From Paraburkholderia eburnea (GTDB lineage: Bacteria; Pseudomonadota; Gammaproteobacteria; Burkholderiales; Burkholderiaceae), in the NCBI RefSeq assembly GCF_002917095.1, contig NZ_PQGA01000001.1, positions 682,001-746,000 on the forward strand: a stretch of 64,000 bases of DNA, read 5' to 3'. The notes under the pieces are model-generated. The model saw nothing but the letters and a program-made list of their open reading frames with translations, was not told where the DNA came from and did no database searches. Positions 18,301 through 28,784 of the stretch are shown here, in pieces (position 1 is the first letter of the stretch; each line of letters begins with the position of its first letter). The translations under genes were made by a program, and so were the position numbers.

Positions 18301-20304
18301 TCAGGCCGCCGCGCCCGCTCCAGCCTTGCGGTGGCGCGACAGGCGCTCTTCGGCGAGCGCGAGTTGCTCGGGCAGGCCGCGCAGCACGACGATGTCGGCC
18401 TCGCGCAGCTTCGTCGAGGGGTCCGGCTCCACGCCGCGGATGCCGTGGCGGCGGATCGCCGTCACTTCCACGCCGAGGTCGAACAGGCCCAGATCGGCCA
18501 GCGTGCGGCCCACGGCGTCGGCGCGCGGATCGACCGGTACGGATTGTAGCCGCACCTGCTCGTGACCGTCCTCACCGGCATCGTCGGTGCCGTGGAAATA
18601 GCCGCGCAGCAGGCTGTAGCGCTCGTCGCGCAATTCCTCCACGCGCCGCACCACCCGCCGCATCGGCACGCCCATCAGCACCAGCATGTGCGAGGCCAGC
18701 ATCAGGCTGCCTTCCACGATCTCCGGAATCACTTCGGTCGCGCCCGCCGCCAGCAGGCGTTCGAGATCGGCGTCGTCGACGGTGCGCACGATCACGGGCA
18801 GCGTCGGCTCCAGTTCGTGGACGTGGTGAAGCACGCGAAACGCCGACTGCGTGTTCGCATAGGTGATCGCCACCGCAGCCGCCCGGTGGATGCCCGCCGC
18901 GACCAGCGATTCGCGCCGCGCCGCGTCGCCGAACACCACCGACTCGCCCGCCGCCGCCGCCGCCGCCACGCGGTCCGGGTCGAGATCGAGCGCGACATAC
19001 GAGAGGCCCTCGTATTCGAGCATGCGCGCCAGGTTCTGCCCCGCGCGGCCATAGCCGCAGACGATCACGTGGCCGCTTTGCTTGATGCTCTGCGTGGCGA
19101 TGCGCGTCATCATCAGCGACTGCTGCATCCATTCGGTCGAGGACAGGCGCAGCACGATGCGGTCGGCGTTCTGGATCAGGAACGGCGCGGCCAGCATCGA
19201 CAGCAGCATCGCCGCGAGAATCGCCTGCAGCAGCGTGGGATCGACGAGATGCTTGTCCAGAATGAGGTTCAGCAGCACGAAGCCGAATTCGCCGGCCTGC
19301 GCGAGGCCCAGGCCCGTGCGCATGGCGACGCCCGGCGACGCGCCAAAGAGGCGCGTGAGCGCCGTGATGAGCACCGCCTTGAGCACGATCGGCGCGATCA
19401 GGAAAGCGCCGACCATGAACGGATGCTGCCAGATCACATGCGGGTTGAGCAGCATGCCCGTGGTCACGAAGAACAGCCCCAGCAGCACGTCGCGAAACGG
19501 CTTGATGTCCTCTTCCACCTGATGCCTGTAGGGCGTTTCGGCGATCAACATGCCCGCGATGAATGCGCCCAGCGCCAGCGACAGGCCGAATTTATCGGTG
19601 ATGAAGGCCGCGCCCAGCGTCACGAGCAGCACGTTGAGCACGAACAGCTCCTGCGAGCGCCGCCGCGCGACTACGTTGAACCAGCGCGTCATGAACTTCT
19701 GCCCGACGAACAGCAGAATGCCGAGCGCCAGCACGATCTTGACGGCGGCCATGCCGAGCGACTCGATCAGCGACTTCGACGAACCGCCGAACGCCGCGAT
19801 CACGATCAGGAGCGGCACCACGGCCAGATCCTGGAACAGCAGCACGCCCAGAATATTGCGGCCATGCTCCGATTCGATCTCCAGCCGCTCCGCCAGCATC
19901 TTGCTGACGATGGCCGTCGACGACATGGCGAGCGCGCCGCCCAGCGCCACGCACGCCTGCCACGTGATATGCACCCACGGCTCCAGCGCCATGCCGACCG
20001 CGAGCGCCACCACGATCGTCCCCACGACCTGCGAAAGCCCCAGGCCGAACACGGCGCGCCGCATCGCGCGCAGCTTGGAGAGCGAAAACTCCAGCCCGAT
20101 CGAGAACATCAGGAACACGACGCCGAATTCCGCCAGGTTCTGCGCGCCGTCGGTGTTCGGCACGATGCCGAGCGCGCGCGGACCGACCAGAATGCCGACC
20201 GTCAGATAGCCCAGCATCGGCGGCAGATTCAGGTAACGGAACAGCACGACGCCCACCACCGAAGCGAGCAGCAGAAACAACGTCATTTCCAGCGGGGAGA
20301 TCAT
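18301..20304 (-). CDS. Monovalent cation:proton antiporter, KefB/KefC type (CPA2)
   Basis: 667 residues in three parts: about 12 membrane helices (residues 1-390, beginning MISPLEMTLFLLLASVVGVV), an RCK/TrkA-N Rossmann domain starting VIVCGYGRAGQNLARML, and a C-terminal TrkA-C domain (about 585-655). Proteins of this kind exchange K+ or Na+ for H+ and are gated by nucleotides or glutathione conjugates through the RCK domain. The start at 20304 is chosen because translation upstream of it has no membrane character; GAGGA lies 12 bases before it. No KefF/KefG-type ancillary gene adjoins it. It is divergent from the kdsD operon. Confidence 0.92.
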   Translation of the reverse strand: MISPLEMTLFLLLASVVGVVLFRYLNLPPMLGYLTVGILVGPRALGIVPNTDGAQNLAEFGVVFLMFSIGLEFSLSKLRAMRRAVFGLGLSQVVGTIVVALAVGMALEPWVHITWQACVALGGALAMSSTAIVSKMLAERLEIESEHGRNILGVLLFQDLAVVPLLIVIAAFGGSSKSLIESLGMAAVKIVLALGILLFVGQKFMTRWFNVVARRRSQELFVLNVLLVTLGAAFITDKFGLSLALGAFIAGMLIAETPYRHQVEEDIKPFRDVLLGLFFVTTGMLLNPHVIWQHPFMVGAFLIAPIVLKAVLITALTRLFGASPGVAMRTGLGLAQAGEFGFVLLNLILDKHLVDPTLLQAILAAMLLSMLAAPFLIQNADRIVLRLSSTEWMQQSLMMTRIATQSIKQSGHVIVCGYGRAGQNLARMLEYEGLSYVALDLDPDRVAAAAAAGESVVFGDAARRESLVAAGIHRAAAVAITYANTQSAFRVLHHVHELEPTLPVIVRTVDDADLERLLAAGATEVIPEIVEGSLMLASHMLVLMGVPMRRVVRRVEELRDERYSLLRGYFHGTDDAGEDGHEQVRLQSVPVDPRADAVGRTLADLGLFDLGVEVTAIRRHGIRGVEPDPSTKLREADIVVLRGLPEQLALAEERLSRHRKAGAGAAA

Positions 20305-20564
20305 CGTGTGAAGCGTCCTCGTTCTTTTATGCGTTGCCGAAAGCGCATCTCGAAATGCGTATGGCCGGCAGTGGAAATCTTTGCCCGCGCCGGTCGGGTC
20401 CATGATCGGCGCAAACAATGCGAATTGGGAAGTGCTGCGAGGGACTGCGGAAAATGCCAGGCGGGCGGCGAGCGCCGCCGGGCGGACCGCTCAGGGCGGC
20501 ACCGGGGGTGACGCCGCAGGCCGCGCCCGCTGGGGGCGCCGGCGCGGCGTGCATACGCCTTTGC

Positions 20565-20570
20565 TATACT
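20565..20570 (+). promoter_or_regulatory. Probable -10 element of the kdsD-lpt operon
   Basis: TATACT lies only six bases before the kdsD ATG at 20577. If used, transcription would begin at or next to the start codon, giving a leaderless mRNA. No convincing -35 hexamer is seen in the GC-rich DNA 17 bases upstream. Confidence 0.45.
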
Positions 20571-20576
20571 CCCCGG

Positions 20577-21563
20577 ATGATAGCGAAAATCAATGGCGAC
20601 CGGGCGCTGAAGCTCGCTCGCGACGTGCTCGACATCGAAGCCGACGCCGTGCGCGGACTTCGCGACCGGCTCGACGACAGCTTCGTCGGTGCGGTCGATC
20701 TCATCCTTGGTTGCCGTGGACGCGTGGTCGTTTCCGGCATCGGCAAATCGGGCCACATTGCGCGCAAGCTCGCGGCCACGCTGGCCTCCACGGGCACTCC
20801 GGCCTTCTTCGTGCATCCCGCCGAAGCGAGCCACGGCGACCTCGGCATGGTAACCGCCGACGACGTTTTCATCGGCCTGTCCAATTCCGGCGAATCCGAA
20901 GAACTCGTGGCGATCCTGCCGCTCGTCAAGCGCATCGGCGCGAAGCTGATCGGCATGACGGGCAACCGGCCGCAATCGACGCTCGGCAAGCTTTCGGACA
21001 TTCATCTGGACGCCGGCGTCGAAAAAGAAGCCTGCCCGCTCAATCTCGCACCGACCGCCAGCACCACGGCGGCGCTCGCGCTGTCCGACGCGCTCGCGGT
21101 CGCGGTGCTCGACGCGCGCGGCTTCGGCGCCGACGACTTCGCGCGCTCGCATCCGGGCGGCGCGCTCGGCCGCCGCCTGCTGACCTACGTGCGCGACGTG
21201 ATGCGCACCGGCGACGCAGTGCCGAAGGTGCGCGACGACGCCACGGTGCGCGACGCGCTCATGCAGCTCACGGCCAGGCGCATGGGCATGACGGCGATCG
21301 TCACCGCCGACAACCACGTGGCCGGCATCTTCACCGACGGCGACCTGCGCCGCGTGCTTGAGCGCGTGGGCGATTTCCGCGATCTGCCGATCACCGAAGT
21401 CATGACCCGCGGCCCGCGCTCGATCGGTCCCGACCAGCTTGCTGTCGAAGCCGTGGAACTGATGGAGCGCCACCGCATCAATCAGATGCTGGTGGTGGAC
21501 GCCGAAGGCGTGCTCATCGGCGCACTCAACATGCACGACCTGTTCTCCAAGAAGGTGATCTGA
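20577..21563 (+). CDS. kdsD: Arabinose-5-phosphate isomerase (KdsD/KpsF)
   Basis: Converts ribulose 5-phosphate to arabinose 5-phosphate, the first step to Kdo of lipopolysaccharide. It has an N-terminal SIS domain (GRVVVSGIGKSGHIARKLAA, then FVHPAEASHGDLG and SNSGESEE) and a C-terminal pair of CBS domains (about residues 205-328). The ATG at 20577 gives 328 residues, the family length; a longer frame to 20418 lacks resemblance. It is first of a rightward operon: its stop codon shares one base with the kdsC start. Confidence 0.96.
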   Translation: MIAKINGDRALKLARDVLDIEADAVRGLRDRLDDSFVGAVDLILGCRGRVVVSGIGKSGHIARKLAATLASTGTPAFFVHPAEASHGDLGMVTADDVFIGLSNSGESEELVAILPLVKRIGAKLIGMTGNRPQSTLGKLSDIHLDAGVEKEACPLNLAPTASTTAALALSDALAVAVLDARGFGADDFARSHPGGALGRRLLTYVRDVMRTGDAVPKVRDDATVRDALMQLTARRMGMTAIVTADNHVAGIFTDGDLRRVLERVGDFRDLPITEVMTRGPRSIGPDQLAVEAVELMERHRINQMLVVDAEGVLIGALNMHDLFSKKVI

Positions 21564-22141
21564 TGGCGGCTTCCGAGCTTGATGCGAAGGCGCGCGCGGC
21601 GCGCGTGCGACTGATGATTTTCGACGTCGACGGCGTACTCACCGACGGCGGCCTGCTGTTTACCGGCGCGGGCGACACCATGAAAGACTTCAATTCGCTC
21701 GACGGCCACGGCGCCAAGCTGCTGCGCGAAGCCGGCATCGACACGGCCATCATCACCGGGCGCAAGTCCGAGATCGTCGCCGTGCGCGCGAAGGAACTGC
21801 GCATCACGCATCTGTATCAGGGCGTCGAGGACAAGCGCGTCGCGTTCAGGCAACTGCTCGCCGAAACCGGCGTCACGCCCGAGCAATGCGGCTACATGGG
21901 CGACGACTGGCCCGACCTCGCGGTGATGCTCCAGTGCGGCTTCGGCGCGGCGCCTGCCAACGCGCACACGGAAGTGCTCGCGCGCGCCCACTGGGTCACC
22001 GACCGCACCGGCGGCCACGGCGCCGTGCGCGAAGTCACCGACCTGATCCTGCGCGCCCAGGGCCACTATGACGCGATGCTCGCGGCCGCCTGCTCGGCTG
22101 AAACCGCGGCCGGTTCGCCCGACGCCGGGGCGCATCGATGA
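21563..22141 (+). CDS. kdsC: 3-deoxy-D-manno-octulosonate 8-phosphate phosphatase
   Basis: HAD-superfamily phosphatase that releases Kdo from Kdo 8-phosphate. The catalytic DxD motif is in FDVDGVLTDG (about residues 16-25), and the tail metal-binding aspartates are in MGDDWPDLAVM. 192 residues, similar to the family. It overlaps kdsD by one base and lptC by four (ATGA), so the three are translated as a coupled unit joining Kdo synthesis to LPS export. Confidence 0.95.
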   Translation: MAASELDAKARAARVRLMIFDVDGVLTDGGLLFTGAGDTMKDFNSLDGHGAKLLREAGIDTAIITGRKSEIVAVRAKELRITHLYQGVEDKRVAFRQLLAETGVTPEQCGYMGDDWPDLAVMLQCGFGAAPANAHTEVLARAHWVTDRTGGHGAVREVTDLILRAQGHYDAMLAAACSAETAAGSPDAGAHR

Positions 22142-22737
22142 ACCAGAAGTTCCGCCTCACCTCGCTGATTCCGATCGTCTGCGTGGCATTGCTCGCCGGC
22201 TTCACCTGGTGGCTGTTCCAGGCCGTCAAGCCGCACGAGAACGAGGCTGCGCCGCGTCCGCTCACGCATACGCCCGATTACTTCGCCGACAACTTCTCGG
22301 TCTCGGAACTCGATCAGTCTGGCGCGACCCAGTACCGCCTGACCGCCACCCATATGGTGCATTACGAGGACGATCAGGACAGCGACCTCACGATGCCCGC
22401 GGTGCGCGCGTTCCAGCCCGGCAAGCCGGTCGTCACGGCCACCGGCAAGCGCGGCACGGTCAACTCGGACGCCTCGATCGTCAATCTGTACGACAACGCG
22501 CGCATCCTGCGCGCCGCCGGCTATGGCGATCCCGAGATGCAGGCTGATTCCGAGCACTTCCGCGTGCTGGTGAACGACGATGTGATCCTGACCGAAAAGC
22601 CGGTTAAACTTCGTCGCGGCCTGTCGGTCATGACGGCCACCAACGGCATGAACTACAACAACGTCACCCGGGTCATCCAGCTCTACGGCAACGTCCGCGG
22701 CGCGATCGCCCCGGCTGACTCCGGCGGCTCGTCCTGA
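22138..22737 (+). CDS. lptC: LPS export ABC transporter periplasmic protein LptC
   Basis: Inner-membrane-anchored bridge component that passes LPS from LptBFG to LptA. One N-terminal membrane helix (about residues 9-26, LIPIVCVALLAGFTWWLF) is followed by a beta-rich periplasmic domain. 199 residues. It starts in a 4-base overlap with kdsC and is followed by lptA after 32 bases. Confidence 0.92.
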   Translation: MNQKFRLTSLIPIVCVALLAGFTWWLFQAVKPHENEAAPRPLTHTPDYFADNFSVSELDQSGATQYRLTATHMVHYEDDQDSDLTMPAVRAFQPGKPVVTATGKRGTVNSDASIVNLYDNARILRAAGYGDPEMQADSEHFRVLVNDDVILTEKPVKLRRGLSVMTATNGMNYNNVTRVIQLYGNVRGAIAPADSGGSS

Positions 22738-22769
22738 TCCCCCGGGCCGTCCACGCAAGGCATGATTGC

Positions 22770-23462
22770 ATGAACGATTCGCTTCCCCGTCTCTTGTCCG
22801 GTTTGCCGCGCGCCGAGCGCTGGCGCCGCGCCGCGTTCGCCACGCTGGGCGCGCTCGCCCTCGCGCTGCCGCTCGCGGGCTTCGCGCCGGCCGCACACGC
22901 CGAACGCGCCGACAAGGACAAGCCGCTCAACATCGAAGCGGACAACATGACCTATGACGACCTCAAGCAGCAGACCATCTTCACCGGTCACGTGGTCGCC
23001 ACCAAGGGCACGATCCTGATCAAGTCCGACAAGCTCGTCGTCACGCAGGATCCGCAGGGTTATCAGTACGCCACCGGCACGGTCGCGCCGGGCACGCCCG
23101 ACGCCAGCCTCGCCTACTTCCGCCAGAAGCGCGAAGGCCTCGACGAATACGTCGACGGCACGGCCGAGCGCATCGACTACGACGGCAAGCAGGACCTCAC
23201 CACGCTCACGACGCGCGCCACGGTGCGCCGCCTGCAGGGTCTGTCCACGGTGATGGATCAGGTCCACGGCAGCGTCGTGACCTATGACGGCCAGAACGAC
23301 TTCTACACCGCGAAGTCGGGTTCGGACGTCGCGGGTCCGGGCAATCCGAAGGGCCGCGTGCGCGCCATGCTGTCGCCGCGCAACGGCGGCGTGCAGCCGC
23401 TCTCGGGCGCCTCGGCCACGCTCGCGCCCTCCACGAAGCTTCAGGAAGCGCCGCAACAGTGA
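22770..23462 (+). CDS. lptA: LPS transport periplasmic protein LptA
   Basis: Periplasmic bridge protein carrying LPS to the outer-membrane LptDE complex. A signal peptide (about residues 1-48, ending AAHAERA) precedes the OstA-type beta-jellyroll domain: [19 protein letters not shown] and [13 protein letters not shown] are typical. 230 residues, rather long because of the extended N-terminus and C-terminal tail. Its stop overlaps the GTG start of lptB by 4 bases. Confidence 0.93.
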   Translation: MNDSLPRLLSGLPRAERWRRAAFATLGALALALPLAGFAPAAHAERADKDKPLNIEADNMTYDDLKQQTIFTGHVVATKGTILIKSDKLVVTQDPQGYQYATGTVAPGTPDASLAYFRQKREGLDEYVDGTAERIDYDGKQDLTTLTTRATVRRLQGLSTVMDQVHGSVVTYDGQNDFYTAKSGSDVAGPGNPKGRVRAMLSPRNGGVQPLSGASATLAPSTKLQEAPQQ

Positions 23463-24250
23463 ACATCGCCACCGCCTCCCCCATCCATCAGCGCCCGTCC
23501 GCGGGCAAGACGAGTTCGCTCGTCGTGCGCAACCTCAAGAAGCGCTATGGCTCGCGCACCGTGGTCAAGGACGTCTCGCTCGACGTGAAAAGCGGCGAAG
23601 TGGTCGGGCTGCTCGGCCCCAACGGCGCGGGCAAGACCACCTCGTTCTACATGATCGTGGGGCTTGTGCCGCTCGACGCGGGCGAGATCGACCTCGACGG
23701 TCAGTCCATCAGCCTCTTGCCGATCCACAAGCGCGCGGCGCTGGGCCTGTCGTATCTGCCGCAGGAAGCGTCGGTGTTCCGCAAGCTCACCGTCGAAGAG
23801 AACATCCGCGCGGTGCTCGAACTGCAAACGGACGAGAACGGCAAGCGCCTGTCGAAAGACGTCATCACGACGCGCGCAGAAGCCTTGCTCGACGAACTCC
23901 AGATCGCGCATCTGCGCGAGAACCCGGCGCTGTCGCTGTCGGGCGGCGAGCGCCGCCGCGTGGAAATCGCGCGCGCGCTGGCCACCGATCCGAGCTTCAT
24001 TCTGCTCGACGAACCGTTCGCGGGCGTCGACCCGATCGCCGTGCTGGAAATCCAGAAGATCGTGAAGTTCCTGAAGCAGCGCAACATCGGCGTGCTCATC
24101 ACGGACCACAACGTACGTGAAACGCTCGGCATCTGCGATCACGCCTATATCATCAGCGACGGCAGCGTGCTCGCAGCCGGCGCGCCCGGCGAAATCATCG
24201 AAAACGAAAGCGTGCGTCGCGTCTATCTCGGCGAACACTTCCGCATGTAA
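23459..24250 (+). CDS. lptB: LPS export ABC transporter ATP-binding protein LptB
   Basis: Cytoplasmic ATPase that powers LPS extraction by LptFG. The ABC motifs are all present: Walker [10 protein letters not shown] (about residues 54-62), signature [17 protein letters not shown], Walker [13 protein letters not shown] and the switch histidine in [10 protein letters not shown]. It starts at a GTG in a 4-base overlap with lptA; 263 residues includes a short N-terminal extension before the ABC fold. This is the last gene of the kds-lpt run before rpoN. Confidence 0.97.
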   Translation: MNIATASPIHQRPSAGKTSSLVVRNLKKRYGSRTVVKDVSLDVKSGEVVGLLGPNGAGKTTSFYMIVGLVPLDAGEIDLDGQSISLLPIHKRAALGLSYLPQEASVFRKLTVEENIRAVLELQTDENGKRLSKDVITTRAEALLDELQIAHLRENPALSLSGGERRRVEIARALATDPSFILLDEPFAGVDPIAVLEIQKIVKFLKQRNIGVLITDHNVRETLGICDHAYIISDGSVLAAGAPGEIIENESVRRVYLGEHFRM

Positions 24251-24580
24251 CACAGCCATCCGGGCGCAGCACGCGCCCGGACCCGGTCTGGCTGAATCTT
24301 TCCGTATCCTGGCTGTATCCTTGGGCGCCCGTCTGCCTCGCGCCCCACGCTTCCCCGAGTTTTCCGTTGTGTCCGCCCGCCGTTGCGTGTGAGCGCGATG
24401 CGCTATCGTGTGTGCGCGACACGCGCGCGCAGCGTCGGCGGCATCGTCTGCGCGCCGCTGTTTGCGCACCAAATTCGCCCCCATCGCCCCGTCGGCACCA
24501 AGGCGGGGCACGCGCGTTTTCGCGAATGTCGCGTGGTATCGCGAGCGTGGCAAACTCTTTACAATGAATCGCACATTGCC
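24251..24580 (+). other. lptB-rpoN intergenic region
   Basis: 330 bases with no gene. A -10-like TACAAT (24560-24565) sits shortly before the rpoN ATG at 24581. There is no Shine-Dalgarno sequence immediately upstream of that ATG and no terminator with a T-run after lptB, so read-through from the lpt operon is possible. Confidence 0.4.
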
Positions 24581-26098
24581 ATGAAAGCCAGCCTCCAACT
24601 CCGCCTCTCGCAGCATCTTGCGCTCACTCCACAACTGCAGCAGTCCATCCGGCTGCTACAGTTGTCGACGCTCGAACTGCAGCAGGAGGTCGCCACGGCG
24701 ATCTCGCAGAACCCGCTGCTCGAAAACGACGACGACTGGATCGCAAGCCCGCTGCGCGTGGCCTCGGATGGCTCGCTCATCGCGCAGCCGCCGCAGTCGT
24801 CGGGTCCGGAGTCGATGCAGGGCGCAAGCAATGGCTCGAGTTCGTCGAGCAGCGAAAGCGACAACGGCGATGGCGAACCGCGCGGCGTGGACGACTACAA
24901 CGGCCTTGGCGGCGACGCGAACGGCGACTCCAGCCAATGGAATCTCGACGACTACGGCCGCTCGGGCAACGCCTCGGACGACGACGATCTGCCGCCACTG
25001 CAGATTCACGAATCCACCACCACGCTGCGCGATCACCTGATGGCGCAGTTGCGCGAAACGAACGCGAGCCCGCGCGATCGGGCGCTCATTACGTTCCTGA
25101 TCGAATCGCTCGACGAAGACGGCTATCTCGGCACGACATGCGAGGAAATTCTTGCCGATATCCCCGAAGAACTCGACGTCGACGGCGACGAACTGAACGC
25201 GGCACTCGCATTGCTGCATAGTTTCGACCCGGCCGGCGTAGGCGCGCGTTCCGCCTCCGAGTGTCTCAAGCTGCAACTGCTGCGCGTCAATTCGTCCCCC
25301 ACGCGCACGCTCGCGCTGGAGATCGTGTCGAACCATCTGGAGCTGCTCGCGGCGCGCGACTTCACTCGCTTGCGCAAGCAACTGAAGACCGGCGACGACG
25401 AACTGCGCGACGCGCACATGATGATCCGCTCGCTCGAACCGTTCCCGGGCGCGGCTTACGGCAAGGCCGAAGCCGACTACGTGGTGCCGGACATCATGGT
25501 GAAGAAGACTGGACAGAACTGGTTCGCAGAACTGAATCCGGAAGTGGTGCCAAAGCTGCGCATCAATCATCTGTACGCGAATATCCTGCGCAACAACCGG
25601 GGCGACCCGGGCAGCGGCTCGCTGCGTCAACAGTTGCAGGAAGCGCGCTGGCTCATCAAGAACATCCAGCAGCGCTTCGAAACCATCCTGCGCGTGGCGC
25701 AGGCTATCGTCGAGCGTCAGAAGAACTTTTTCGTCCACGGCGAGATCGCCATGCGCCCCTTGGTTTTGAGGGAGATTGCTGATACGCTGGGCCTACACGA
25801 ATCAACTGTCTCGCGTGTGACAACCGGTAAATACATGCTGACTCCGTTCGGGACACTTGAATTTAAGTACTTCTTCGGATCGCACGTATCGACGGACACG
25901 GGAGGCGCAGCATCGTCTACCGCGATCCGCGCGCTCATCAAGCAACTCATAGGAGCCGAGAACACCAAATCCCCTCTTTCGGATAGCCGCATAGCCGAAC
26001 TGCTGGCTGAACAGGGTTTCGTGGTTGCGCGACGCACCGTCGCGAAGTATCGCGAGGCGCTGAGGATTCCAGCCGTCAATTTGCGCAAGTCTCTTTGA
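24581..26098 (+). CDS. rpoN: RNA polymerase sigma-54 factor
   Basis: Alternative sigma factor that needs enhancer-binding ATPases, used for nitrogen, motility and other genes. Region I is the Gln/Leu-rich N-terminus ([18 protein letters not shown]); an acidic Asn/Ser/Asp-rich region II follows (about 85-145). The core-binding domain, the HTH and the C-terminal RpoN box with the [10 protein letters not shown] motif are all intact. With the ATG at 24581 it has 505 residues; the longer in-frame extension has no family match. It stands at its usual place between lptB and hpf. Confidence 0.97.
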   Translation: MKASLQLRLSQHLALTPQLQQSIRLLQLSTLELQQEVATAISQNPLLENDDDWIASPLRVASDGSLIAQPPQSSGPESMQGASNGSSSSSSESDNGDGEPRGVDDYNGLGGDANGDSSQWNLDDYGRSGNASDDDDLPPLQIHESTTTLRDHLMAQLRETNASPRDRALITFLIESLDEDGYLGTTCEEILADIPEELDVDGDELNAALALLHSFDPAGVGARSASECLKLQLLRVNSSPTRTLALEIVSNHLELLAARDFTRLRKQLKTGDDELRDAHMMIRSLEPFPGAAYGKAEADYVVPDIMVKKTGQNWFAELNPEVVPKLRINHLYANILRNNRGDPGSGSLRQQLQEARWLIKNIQQRFETILRVAQAIVERQKNFFVHGEIAMRPLVLREIADTLGLHESTVSRVTTGKYMLTPFGTLEFKYFFGSHVSTDTGGAASSTAIRALIKQLIGAENTKSPLSDSRIAELLAEQGFVVARRTVAKYREALRIPAVNLRKSL

Positions 26099-26275
26099 GC
26101 CTGTTCCGGTCTTTACGGAGCAGGCGTTTTCCGGCCGCAACGCCAGTTGGCGGAAATGGCCGGCCGCGCTAGCCGTTCGTAGCAGGCCTTTCGGGGAGCC
26201 GCACGCTTCGGCAAGTCAGTCGACCGGCACAGCCGCACTTCACGCGTCACGCGGCCATCAGCCTGGAGAAGCACT

Positions 26276-26632
26276 ATGAATCTGAAGATCAGTGGACACC
26301 ATCTCGAAGTAACGCCAGCGTTGCGAGAATATGTGATCACCAAACTGGACAGGGTGCTAAGGCATTTCGATCAGGTCATCGATGGCAATGTGGTCCTCTC
26401 GGTCGACAACCACAAGGAAAAGGACAAGAGACAGAAGGTTGAAGTGAACCTTCATCTGAAAGGCAAGGACATCTTCGTTGAGAGCTGCAATGGCGACATG
26501 TATGCCGCCATCGATCTCGTGGTCGACAAGCTCGATCGCCAGGTCGTGCGTCACAAGGACCGCGTGCAGGGACATCAGCACGAAGCGCTCAAGCATCAGC
26601 CGCAAGTTCAGGTCGAACTACCGCCGCAATGA
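26276..26632 (+). CDS. hpf: Ribosome hibernation promoting factor (RaiA/HPF)
   Basis: Binds the 30S decoding channel in stationary phase and silences ribosomes. 118 residues: the beta-alpha-beta-beta-beta-alpha fold is represented by [20 protein letters not shown] and [20 protein letters not shown]. It is of the short type, without the long C-terminal dimerisation domain. GGAGAAGCACT precedes the ATG. It lies between rpoN and ptsN as in most proteobacteria; sigma-54-dependent control is common in the family but not shown here. Confidence 0.95.
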   Translation: MNLKISGHHLEVTPALREYVITKLDRVLRHFDQVIDGNVVLSVDNHKEKDKRQKVEVNLHLKGKDIFVESCNGDMYAAIDLVVDKLDRQVVRHKDRVQGHQHEALKHQPQVQVELPPQ

Positions 26633-27059
26633 TGCGATGAAGATGTTGGTGCAGTAGCGTTGCGGGGCTGCAGGCCGGACGAAATCCAGATACGGCCCCG
26701 ATTCAAGGTGGATTCGATTGCCTGAAGCAACGCACCAGCGCAGCCGCCCGCAGGGCGGCTTTTTTAATGGAAGCCTGTCACGCGCGTTCGGCATCGAACG
26801 GTGTTGGCAGGTGCAACCACGCAACAAGGGTTGCGCCGATGCCTGGCGCATCGCACCATCGGGCAGTACGCTTGATCTATAATGGACTGGTCGCTTTCGG
26901 GGTACCACGTCCCCACGGTCCCGGCTCCGCGCAGGTTGTGCCATCAAGGCGCCGGCCGCGCACGTATCGTCAGGTGCGCAAAGGCATGTATGCCTCGTGC
27001 ATCCACCGCATCGTTTGCCGGGGTGAGGAGCATTTCAGGCCACGTTTTCGCCTGCCAAC
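26633..27059 (+). other. hpf-ptsN intergenic region with a ptsN promoter candidate
   Basis: 427 bases. It holds the hpf terminator and, further right, a perfect -10 TATAAT at 26878-26883 with only a poor match for the -35. If used, the ptsN leader would be about 170 bases long. I see no gene in the rest. Confidence 0.45.
26742..26765 (+). terminator. Intrinsic terminator after hpf
   Basis: AGCCGCCC (26742-26749), GCA loop, GGGCGGCT (26753-26760) and five T. It ends the rpoN-hpf transcript about 110 bases after hpf, so ptsN needs its own promoter. Confidence 0.92.
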
Positions 27060-27515
27060 ATGAATCGTTTAGCCAAAATACTTCCCATCGAGAACGTCGT
27101 CGTCGGCCTGTCCGTTACCAGCAAGAAACGCGTCTTCGAACAAGCTGGCCTGATCTTCGAAAACCAGAACGGCATTGCCCGCAGCACGGTTACCGACAAT
27201 CTGTTCGCGCGCGAGCGCCTCGGCTCCACCGGTCTCGGTGAGGGCGTGGCGATCCCGCACGGCCGCATCAAGGGCCTGAAGCAGCCGCTCGCCGCCTTCG
27301 TGCGCCTTGCCGAACCGATCGCCTTCGAAGCGCCGGACGGCCAGCCCGTCTCGCTCCTCATCTTCCTGCTCGTGCCCGAACAGGCCACGCAGCAGCATCT
27401 TGAAATCCTGTCCGAGATCGCCCAACTGCTGTCGGATCGCGAAACACGCGAGCGCCTGCACACGGAAGAGGATCGCGAGACGTTGCATCGCCTGCTTACC
27501 CAGTGGCAACCTTGA
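27060..27515 (+). CDS. ptsN: Nitrogen-PTS EIIA component
   Basis: Phosphoacceptor of the regulatory nitrogen PTS; affects K+ transport, carbon/nitrogen balance and envelope functions by protein interaction. The phosphorylated histidine is in GVAIPHGRIKGL (about residue 67) within the EIIA-Man/Fru-type fold (151 residues). It is followed by hprK and rapZ, the usual regulatory neighbourhood behind rpoN. Confidence 0.96.
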   Translation: MNRLAKILPIENVVVGLSVTSKKRVFEQAGLIFENQNGIARSTVTDNLFARERLGSTGLGEGVAIPHGRIKGLKQPLAAFVRLAEPIAFEAPDGQPVSLLIFLLVPEQATQQHLEILSEIAQLLSDRETRERLHTEEDRETLHRLLTQWQP

Positions 27516-27714
27516 TGTAATGCGTGCAGGCGCATCGGCGCGCGCGTTCGCCCGCCAGGCTCAAGGCCTGGCGAGCACCGCCTGGCGCCGCTTGTGCATA
27601 GGCGTGCGCGGTTCATCGGTGAAAACACGGGACAACCAGGCAAGACCGGTAGCCGTTAATACGGTGGAAGTACTGAAGAAGTAGTCAAGCGAGTCACTGC
27701 GGAGTCACCGGCTC

Positions 27715-28683
27715 ATGGACACGTCCAGCATCAACGCCCAAAGCATCTTCGACGACAACGCCACCACGCTGAAGCTCAGCTGGCTGACGGGGCACGAAGG
27801 CTGGGAACGCGGCTTTTCGGCTGAAACGGTCGCCACGGCCACGGCCAGCGCCGATCTCGTCGGCCACTTGAATCTGATTCACCCGAACCGCATTCAGGTG
27901 CTCGGCGACGCCGAGGTGCACTACTACCAGCGCCAGACCGACGAAGACCGCTCGCGCCACATGGCCGAACTGATCGCGCTGGAGCCGCCGTTCCTCGTGG
28001 TCGCCGACGGCATGACCGCGCCGCCCGAACTGGTCCTGCGCTGCACGCGCTCCTCGACACCGCTTTTCACCACGCCGATGTCGGCGGCCACCGTGATCGA
28101 CAGCCTGCGCCTCTACATGTCGCGCATTCTCGCGCCGCGCGCGACGCTGCATGGCGTGTTCCTCGACATTCTCGGCATGGGCGTGCTGCTCACGGGCGAT
28201 TCGGGTCTCGGCAAGAGCGAACTCGGTCTCGAACTCATCAGCCGTGGCCACGGACTGGTGGCCGATGACGCCGTGGATTTCGTGCGCCTGGGCCCCGATT
28301 TCGTCGAAGGCCGCTGCCCGCCGCTGCTGCAGAATCTGCTCGAAGTGCGCGGCCTCGGCCTGCTGGACATCAAGACGATCTTCGGTGAAACGGCCGTGCG
28401 CCGGAAGATGAAGCTCAAGCTCATCGTGCAACTGGTGCGCCGCCCCGACGGCGAATTCCAGCGCCTGCCGCTGGAAAGCCAGACCGTCGATGTGCTCGGC
28501 CTGCCCATCAGCAAGGTCACGATCCAGGTGGCGGCGGGCCGTAACCTCGCGGTGCTGGTCGAAGCCGCCGTGCGCAACACGATCCTGCAACTGCGCGGCA
28601 TCGACACGCTGCGCGACTTCATGGACCGCCAGCGCCTCGCCATGCAGGACCCCGACAGCCAGTTTCCCGGCAAGCTGATCTAA
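27715..28683 (+). CDS. hprK: HPr kinase/phosphorylase
   Basis: Phosphorylates and dephosphorylates HPr at serine in response to metabolites. In proteobacteria it usually acts with PTS-Ntr proteins. Walker [16 protein letters not shown] lies around residues 159-173, and the family signature [16 protein letters not shown] and the C-terminal Q-x-A-A-G-R motif follow. 322 residues is normal. Its HPr partner is not in this window except as the HPr domain of the fused protein at 55377-58004. Confidence 0.96.
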   Translation: MDTSSINAQSIFDDNATTLKLSWLTGHEGWERGFSAETVATATASADLVGHLNLIHPNRIQVLGDAEVHYYQRQTDEDRSRHMAELIALEPPFLVVADGMTAPPELVLRCTRSSTPLFTTPMSAATVIDSLRLYMSRILAPRATLHGVFLDILGMGVLLTGDSGLGKSELGLELISRGHGLVADDAVDFVRLGPDFVEGRCPPLLQNLLEVRGLGLLDIKTIFGETAVRRKMKLKLIVQLVRRPDGEFQRLPLESQTVDVLGLPISKVTIQVAAGRNLAVLVEAAVRNTILQLRGIDTLRDFMDRQRLAMQDPDSQFPGKLI

Positions 28684-28714
28684 GGCCGCTCCAGAGCCGC
28701 TGCCATGCGGCCCC

Positions 28715-28740
28715 GCGCCCTCCTGTCATCGCGAGGGCGC
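28715..28740 (+). other. Hairpin between hprK and rapZ without T-run
   Basis: GCGCCCTC (28715-28722) and GAGGGCGC (28733-28740) form an 8-bp stem over a 10-base loop. It lacks a following T-run. It may be a processing or stability element rather than a terminator. Confidence 0.4.
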
Positions 28741-28784
28741 AGATCGGATGCTATGATGACCCAATCGGGTTCATCGACTTTCCC

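Noticed and set aside
18562..20511. 649-codon plus-strand frame over the antiporter gene
   Set aside because: Antisense shadow; Arg/His/Gln-rich without structure, while the minus strand encodes a clear KefB/C-type protein.
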